From Mycobacterium rhizamassiliense (GTDB taxonomy: Bacteria; Actinomycetota; Actinomycetes; Mycobacteriales; Mycobacteriaceae): a stretch of 64,000 nucleotides of DNA. A program made the translations under genes and the position numbers. The stretch is taken from positions 2,900,315 through 2,964,314 of the forward strand of contig NZ_LT721901.1 of the NCBI RefSeq assembly GCF_900157375.1. The letters are read 5' to 3'. This document shows positions 59,805-64,000 of the stretch, piece by piece. Numbering within the stretch: position 1 is the first letter of the stretch; each line of letters opens with the position of its first letter. The notes under the pieces are model-generated. The model was not told the origin of the DNA. It made no database searches and saw only the letters and a program-made list of their open reading frames with translations.

Positions 59805-60977
59805 ATGGACCTCGACTTCACGGCTGACCAGCTCGAGTTCCGCGACCAGGTCCGCACGTGGCTCGACGAGAACAAACCGGCCGAACCGCGCCCGCGCGAC
59901 GACGCGGGTATCCGTGAATACGACTTGGCCTGGCAACGCACTCAGGCCAAAGGCGGCTGGGCCGGCATCGCCTGGCCCACCGAATACGGCGGCAAGGGGC
60001 TGACGCTGCTTCAGCAGTTGATCTGGTACGAGGAGTACGCCGCTCGGGGGTTCCCCGGCATCGATGCGTGCTTCGTCGGTAACTCGCACGCCGGGCCGAC
60101 CCTGATCACCAGGGCCACCGACGAGCAGAAGTCGTTCCACTTACCGAAAATTCTTGGCGGCGAGGTGATTTGGTGTCAGGGCTTCTCCGAGCCCGACGCC
60201 GGATCGGACCTGGCGGCGTTGCGCACCAAGGCGGTGATCGATGGCGAGCACCTGGTGGTGTCGGGGCAGAAGCTGTGGACCAGCTTCGCCACTGTCGCCG
60301 ACTATCAGGAGCTGCTGGTGCGCACCGACAACACCGGCAGCAAGCACACGGGCATCACTTGGGTGATCTGTGACATGAGCACGCCGGGCATCGACGTCCG
60401 CCCGATCGAGACCATCGAGGGCGGCTCGGAATTTTGCGAAGTGTTCTACGACGATGTGCGCATTCCGCTAAGTAATGTGGTCGGCGAGGTGGGCGAGGGC
60501 TGGTCGGTCGCGATGGCCACCTTGTCTTTTGAGCGTGGGACCGCGTTTACCGCCAACCAGGTCCGGTTGGCCAAGATCATCGAGGACCTGATCGATTACG
60601 CGCGCGACCACGTCGGCCCGGACGGTCGCAGGCCTGCCATCGCCGACGACGAGATCGCGCGACGACTGGCCCGGGCCCGCGCCTCAGTGGCGTCGCTGCG
60701 GGCGCTCACCTACACCAATATCTGCGAGGCCATGAAGACCGAGATGCCCGGTCCGCGGGGTTCGATCGTCAAGTTGATGTACGCCGAATTGGCCAAGGAG
60801 ATCGGCAAATTGGCGATGGACGTTGTCGGTCCCGCCTCGGTCCGGTATTCGTCGCGCTGGGACGTCGACGGCTGGGTCGGTTATTACTACTACAGCTTCT
60901 CCCAAGCCATTGGTGGCGGAACGTCGGAGATTCAGCGCAACATCGTCGGCGAGCGCGTGCTGGGGCTGCCGCGATGA
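59805..60977 (+). CDS. Acyl-CoA dehydrogenase, alpha2-beta2 type catalytic-size subunit
   Basis: A 390-residue dehydrogenase with FSEPDAGSDLAALRTKA, KLWTSFATVADY, SNVVGEVGEGWSVAMATL and QAIGGGTSEIQRNIVGERVLGLPR; GGT replaces EGT at the classic glutamate, as in FadE26/28-type subunits. The smaller beta-type partner starts 12 bp downstream, so these two probably form one heteromer. The 45-bp gap from the aldolase gene is short; GGATC before ATG is a weak ribosome-binding site. Confidence 0.92.
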   Translation: MDLDFTADQLEFRDQVRTWLDENKPAEPRPRDDAGIREYDLAWQRTQAKGGWAGIAWPTEYGGKGLTLLQQLIWYEEYAARGFPGIDACFVGNSHAGPTLITRATDEQKSFHLPKILGGEVIWCQGFSEPDAGSDLAALRTKAVIDGEHLVVSGQKLWTSFATVADYQELLVRTDNTGSKHTGITWVICDMSTPGIDVRPIETIEGGSEFCEVFYDDVRIPLSNVVGEVGEGWSVAMATLSFERGTAFTANQVRLAKIIEDLIDYARDHVGPDGRRPAIADDEIARRLARARASVASLRALTYTNICEAMKTEMPGPRGSIVKLMYAELAKEIGKLAMDVVGPASVRYSSRWDVDGWVGYYYYSFSQAIGGGTSEIQRNIVGERVLGLPR

Positions 60978-60989
60978 GAGGAGACGACG

Positions 60990-62012
60990 GTGGATCTGCT
61001 GCCCGGAGCTGAGCAACTCGAAATCATCACGGCAGCAGGAGATTTCCTTGCCGATCGGATGCCCGTCGAACGGATCCGCGCCAGCCGCCATGCGGAGGCG
61101 CCGATTCCCGAGTCGCTGTGGCGGGAATGCGCCGAGTTGGGTCTGCTCACGCTCGGACTTGACGAGGAGTCCGGCGGATCGGGCCGGCCCTTGGACGACG
61201 AGGCACTGCTGTTCGTCGAACTCGGCAAGCGCCTCGCACCGGGGCCGTTCCTGGCCTGCACGTTGGGTGCCCGGGTGGCCGCCCGTTGCGGCGACGACGC
61301 GCTGGCGCAGCGGATCGGCTCCGGCACGGCGTCGGTGGCCCTCGCGGTACTGCGTGGCGACGGCGACGTGCGCCCCATTAAGGGCACTTTCGATTTGTTC
61401 GAATCGGCGGGTGCCTCGCACGCCCTGCTGGTGGCCCGCAGCGGCGCCGCGCTGGTCGACATCGATTCCTTCGGTCCGCTGGCGCCCGTGGTCGCGGCCG
61501 ACCCGGGTACTCGAATATCTTCTGCCACAGTCAAATCCGTCGAGCCGATGCACTGGTTGCCCGCAGAGGACGAATGGATCTGGGGGCGCGCCATGGTGCT
61601 CGCTGCGGGCTATCTCACCGGCTTGGCCGCGGCCGCGGCAGCGTCGGCGACCGAACACGCCAAGACTCGTGAGCAGTTCGGCAGACCGATCGGCGTGCAC
61701 CAAGCGATCAAGCATGCCTGCGTCAACATGGAGATCGCTGCCGAGGCCGCTCAGGCGCAGACATTCTTCGCCGCGATCGCGGTGGCGGGTGGACGCGCCG
61801 ATGCGCTGCTGCAGGTGCTGTCGGCCGTCACGGTGGCCGGCTCGGCGGCCGTCGACAATGCCTCCGCGGGCATCCACGTATTCGGCGGGATGGGCTACAC
61901 ATTCGACAACGACATGCACTTGTATCTGAAGCGCGCACACGTGTTTCGGCACTTGTTCGGTGAGCCCACCGATGTGCTGACCGAACTACTGGCCCAGGAC
62001 CGTGCCCAGTGA
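60990..62012 (+). CDS. Acyl-CoA dehydrogenase, small beta-type subunit
   Basis: A 340-residue dehydrogenase-family protein starting at GTG with GAGGAGACGACG upstream. It lacks the FAD-loop SEPxAGSD motif and the C-terminal GGT segment, and ends FGGMGYTFDNDMHLYLKRAHV, like the protein at 22547 and unit 2 of the fused FadE. REQFGRPIGVHQAIKHACVN is the conserved helix. It is the expected partner of the preceding gene (FadE27/29-like). GTGA overlap with the next gene. Confidence 0.9.
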   Translation: MDLLPGAEQLEIITAAGDFLADRMPVERIRASRHAEAPIPESLWRECAELGLLTLGLDEESGGSGRPLDDEALLFVELGKRLAPGPFLACTLGARVAARCGDDALAQRIGSGTASVALAVLRGDGDVRPIKGTFDLFESAGASHALLVARSGAALVDIDSFGPLAPVVAADPGTRISSATVKSVEPMHWLPAEDEWIWGRAMVLAAGYLTGLAAAAAASATEHAKTREQFGRPIGVHQAIKHACVNMEIAAEAAQAQTFFAAIAVAGGRADALLQVLSAVTVAGSAAVDNASAGIHVFGGMGYTFDNDMHLYLKRAHVFRHLFGEPTDVLTELLAQDRAQ

Positions 62013-63160
62013 GCGGCGCGGTAGTCATCGCGGGGGTCGCCCTGTCCGACGTCGGCCGGGTCGATTACAAGGGTCCCTACGAGCTGATCGCCCAGGCCAG
62101 CCGCCGCGCCCTGGCTGACGCCGGCCTGAGGCCCGATGACGTCGATGGGTTGGCCTCTACCGGTCAGGGCACCCTGCCCCCGGTCGATGTCGGCGAGTAT
62201 CTGGGGCTGCGGCCCCGCTGGATGGACTCCACCGCGGTCGGCGGAGCGTCGTGGGAGGTGATGGCAGCCCATGCGGCCGACGCGATCACCGCCGGGCACG
62301 CCGACGTGGTGCTGCTGACCTACGGATCCACCGCCCGGTCGGATCTTCGAAAGGGGTTGCGGGGGGCCAACATCAACTGGGGTGCGCGCGGGCCACTGCA
62401 GTGGGAGGCGCCCTACGGCCACACCCTGATTTCCAAGTACGCCATGGCCGCGCGGCGGCACATGTTCACCTACGGCACCACGATCGAGCAGCTGGCCGAG
62501 GTCGCCGTGTCCGCGCGGTTCAACGCGGCCGACAATCCCGAGGCCTACTACCGCGAACCGATCACCATCGACGACGTCCTCGGCGGACCGATGATCGCCG
62601 ACCCGTTCACCAAGCTGCACTGCTGCATTCGCAGCGATGGCGGGGCGGCGGCCGTCCTTGTCAGCGCGGAACGCGCGAAGGATCTGCGGAGTAAGCCGGT
62701 ATGGGTGCTCGGCTCGGGCGAGACCACCTCGCACATGCTGACCTCCCAGTGGGACGACCTCACCGTCGGCCCGGCCGCCGTCAGCGGGCCACTGGCGTTC
62801 GCCCGTGCCGGGGTCTCCCCGTCCGACGTCGACGTCGCCGAAATCTACGACGCATTCACCTACATGCTGCTGCTCACTATCGAAGATCTCGGCTTCTGCC
62901 CCAAAGGGGAGGGCGGCGGCTTCGTCGAGAAAGGCTCGTTGCGCCTCGGTGGCGAACTCCCCACCAACACCGACGGCGGCGGCCTGTCCGCGTGCCACCC
63001 GGGTCAGCGGGGATTGTTCCTCCTGGTCGAGGCGGCCCGTCAGCTGCGCGGCGAATGCGGGCCGCGGCAGGTGCCCGACGCCCGGATCGCCTGCGTCAGC
63101 GGCACCGGCGGGTGGTTCTGTTCAAGCGGCACAATGATTCTCGGCGCCGAGGAGCCGTAG
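62009..63160 (+). CDS. Ltp2-like thiolase-fold protein, probable retro-aldolase
   Basis: A 383-residue thiolase-superfamily protein. The nucleophile loop reads WMDSTAVGGASWEVM (about 71-85) without cysteine, and the histidine loop reads SACHPGQRG rather than GHPxGATG. EIYDAF (about 278-283) keeps the tyrosine seen in the two other Cys-less members. GTG start overlaps the previous stop. No DUF35 gene lies next to it within the window, so it may share a partner encoded elsewhere (55.2 or 9.4 kb) or beyond the right edge. Confidence 0.82.
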   Translation: MSGAVVIAGVALSDVGRVDYKGPYELIAQASRRALADAGLRPDDVDGLASTGQGTLPPVDVGEYLGLRPRWMDSTAVGGASWEVMAAHAADAITAGHADVVLLTYGSTARSDLRKGLRGANINWGARGPLQWEAPYGHTLISKYAMAARRHMFTYGTTIEQLAEVAVSARFNAADNPEAYYREPITIDDVLGGPMIADPFTKLHCCIRSDGGAAAVLVSAERAKDLRSKPVWVLGSGETTSHMLTSQWDDLTVGPAAVSGPLAFARAGVSPSDVDVAEIYDAFTYMLLLTIEDLGFCPKGEGGGFVEKGSLRLGGELPTNTDGGGLSACHPGQRGLFLLVEAARQLRGECGPRQVPDARIACVSGTGGWFCSSGTMILGAEEP

Positions 63161-64000
63161 GTGGCCCGCGCACCACTGAGCTCCGACGTGGCCAACACCC
63201 GGGCGATGGTGGAGGCGGCCGCCGCCGTCCACGGGGACCGCGAGGCCTACGTCGAACCCGGAGCCCGAATCACCTTCGCGGAGTGGGTCGGCCGGGCGCG
63301 TGGCGTGGCAGCGCAATTCGCCGACCTCGGGGTCGGCAAGGGCGACGTAGTCGTGCTGTGGCTGCCATCGGGCATCGACTACGCGACGTGTTACGCCGCC
63401 GCGGCAATGATCGGCGCGATCACCACCGGGCTCAATCCACGGCTGGGACGCAGAGAGATCGAATCGATTGTGCAGCAGGCCGATCCAGCGTTGGTCGTGG
63501 CTGACGAGGAGCTCGGTGCGCTGCCCGACACCGGGCATCGGCTGCTGTCGCGGGATGCGCTGTGTAGCGACACGTCGCGCTCGGCGCCACCTTGCGTGGA
63601 GCTGAACCGCCGGGATCTGGTTGCGTTGATCTTCACCAGTGGCACGACGGGGACGCCGAAGGGCGCGGCCTTCGATGCCGACCGGCTGGCCGCGGGCGCG
63701 GCCGCATCAGGGGTGATGAGCGAGGCGTATGACCGGCGCCTCACGTCGACGCCGTTTTCGCACGCCGGGTATATGTTCAAGCTCTGGGATCAGTTGGTGT
63801 GGGGCAGCACGCTGGTGGTGCCGCCGACGCCGTGGTCGGCCCAGGGCATGTTCGACATCCTGCGCGACGAGCGGGTCACCGTCGCCGGCGCCGTGCCGAC
63901 CCAGTGGGCCAAGCTGCTCGACATCGAAGGCGTGAGCCCGCACGCGTTGCCGCACTTGCGGATCGGCGTCGTCGCCACCGCGCCGGCGCCCCCCGAACTG
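63161..64000 (+). CDS. Acyl-CoA synthetase (FadD-like), cut by window edge
   Basis: The first 280 codons of a ligase that runs off the right edge, open throughout. It starts at a GTG directly abutting the preceding TAG and reads MARAPLSSDVANTRAMVEAA. FAEWVGRARGVAAQFADLGV and VVLWLPSGIDYATCYAA are typical N-domain stretches and the P-loop IFTSGTTGTPKGAAF (about 157-171) is intact; TPFSHAGYMFKLW follows. The catalytic lysine and C-terminal domain are outside the window. It continues the plus-strand operon beginning at 57.3 kb. Confidence 0.88.
   Translation, partial: MARAPLSSDVANTRAMVEAAAAVHGDREAYVEPGARITFAEWVGRARGVAAQFADLGVGKGDVVVLWLPSGIDYATCYAAAAMIGAITTGLNPRLGRREIESIVQQADPALVVADEELGALPDTGHRLLSRDALCSDTSRSAPPCVELNRRDLVALIFTSGTTGTPKGAAFDADRLAAGAAASGVMSEAYDRRLTSTPFSHAGYMFKLWDQLVWGSTLVVPPTPWSAQGMFDILRDERVTVAGAVPTQWAKLLDIEGVSPHALPHLRIGVVATAPAPPEL

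Overview
The window is GC-rich actinobacterial DNA, most probably from a Mycobacterium/Mycolicibacterium. This rests on the large family of FadD-like ligases, FadE-like dehydrogenases and Ltp-like thiolase-fold proteins, mycofactocin-type SDRs, F420-type (LLM) oxidoreductases, a mycobacterial-type SAM methyltransferase, a single-cluster CxxHxxC ferredoxin, many GTG starts and ATGA/GTGA gene overlaps. I see no tRNA, rRNA, insertion sequence, CRISPR array or phage gene. Almost every base is coding and no gap reaches 300 bp. The species is an inference.

Nearly the whole window is one accessory catabolic island for CoA-activated, probably cyclic or branched compounds. It holds seven adenylate-forming acyl-CoA ligases (two cut by the window edges), eight acyl-CoA dehydrogenases (one a single-chain double enzyme), five thiolase-fold proteins, two DUF35/OB-fold partners, two MaoC-type hydratases, two crotonases, two P450s with a ferredoxin, three amidohydrolase-2 proteins, one CoA-transferase, a two-subunit Rieske oxygenase and a hydrolase/hydratase/aldolase trio of the meta-cleavage type. 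The gene types resemble mycobacterial steroid side-chain and ring catabolism (MaoC beside Ltp2-like protein, DUF35 beside thiolase, paired or fused FadE), but the substrate cannot be read from the sequence.

Layout: 1-2.6 kb, minus-strand thiolase-P450-ligase. 2.7-4.5 kb, divergent ligase plus a small protein. 4.6-8.4 kb, methyltransferase, amidohydrolase and divergent TetR with two split-barrel proteins. 8.4-11.1 kb, minus-strand thiolase-OB-fold-DUF2889. 11.2-14.4 kb, MaoC-Ltp-like-ligase. 14.4-16.1 kb, a tandem TetR and a small coiled-coil protein, divergent from an amidohydrolase. 17.4-31.7 kb, FadE genes, ferredoxin, ligases, SDR, hydratases and a hydrolase. 31.8-33.9 kb, NAD-binding protein and CoA-transferase. 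33.9-46 kb, two AveC-like membrane protein modules around a P450, with LLM enzyme, two reductases, an unexported LivK-like protein, an SDR and a TetR. 45.2-57.1 kb, a 13-gene minus-strand operon with the Rieske oxygenase. 57.3-64 kb, plus-strand hydrolase-hydratase-aldolase, paired FadE, Ltp-like protein and ligase.

The most useful non-coding signals are three sets of inverted repeats. TGAC-N6-GTCA occurs twice beside the TetR at 7.0 kb and again at 57.2 kb, between the Rieske operon and the aldolase operon. GTCAAGYG-N2-CACTTRAC occurs at 36.76 and 44.47 kb and ties the P450/amidohydrolase locus to the AveC/LLM operon. A TTNAC-N3-GTNAA-like element precedes two FadE genes and the CoA-transferase. 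Together they suggest several regulators dividing one distributed pathway. A 54-bp copy of the 3' end of the thioesterase gene at 33.9 kb marks a past duplication or deletion between the two AveC modules.
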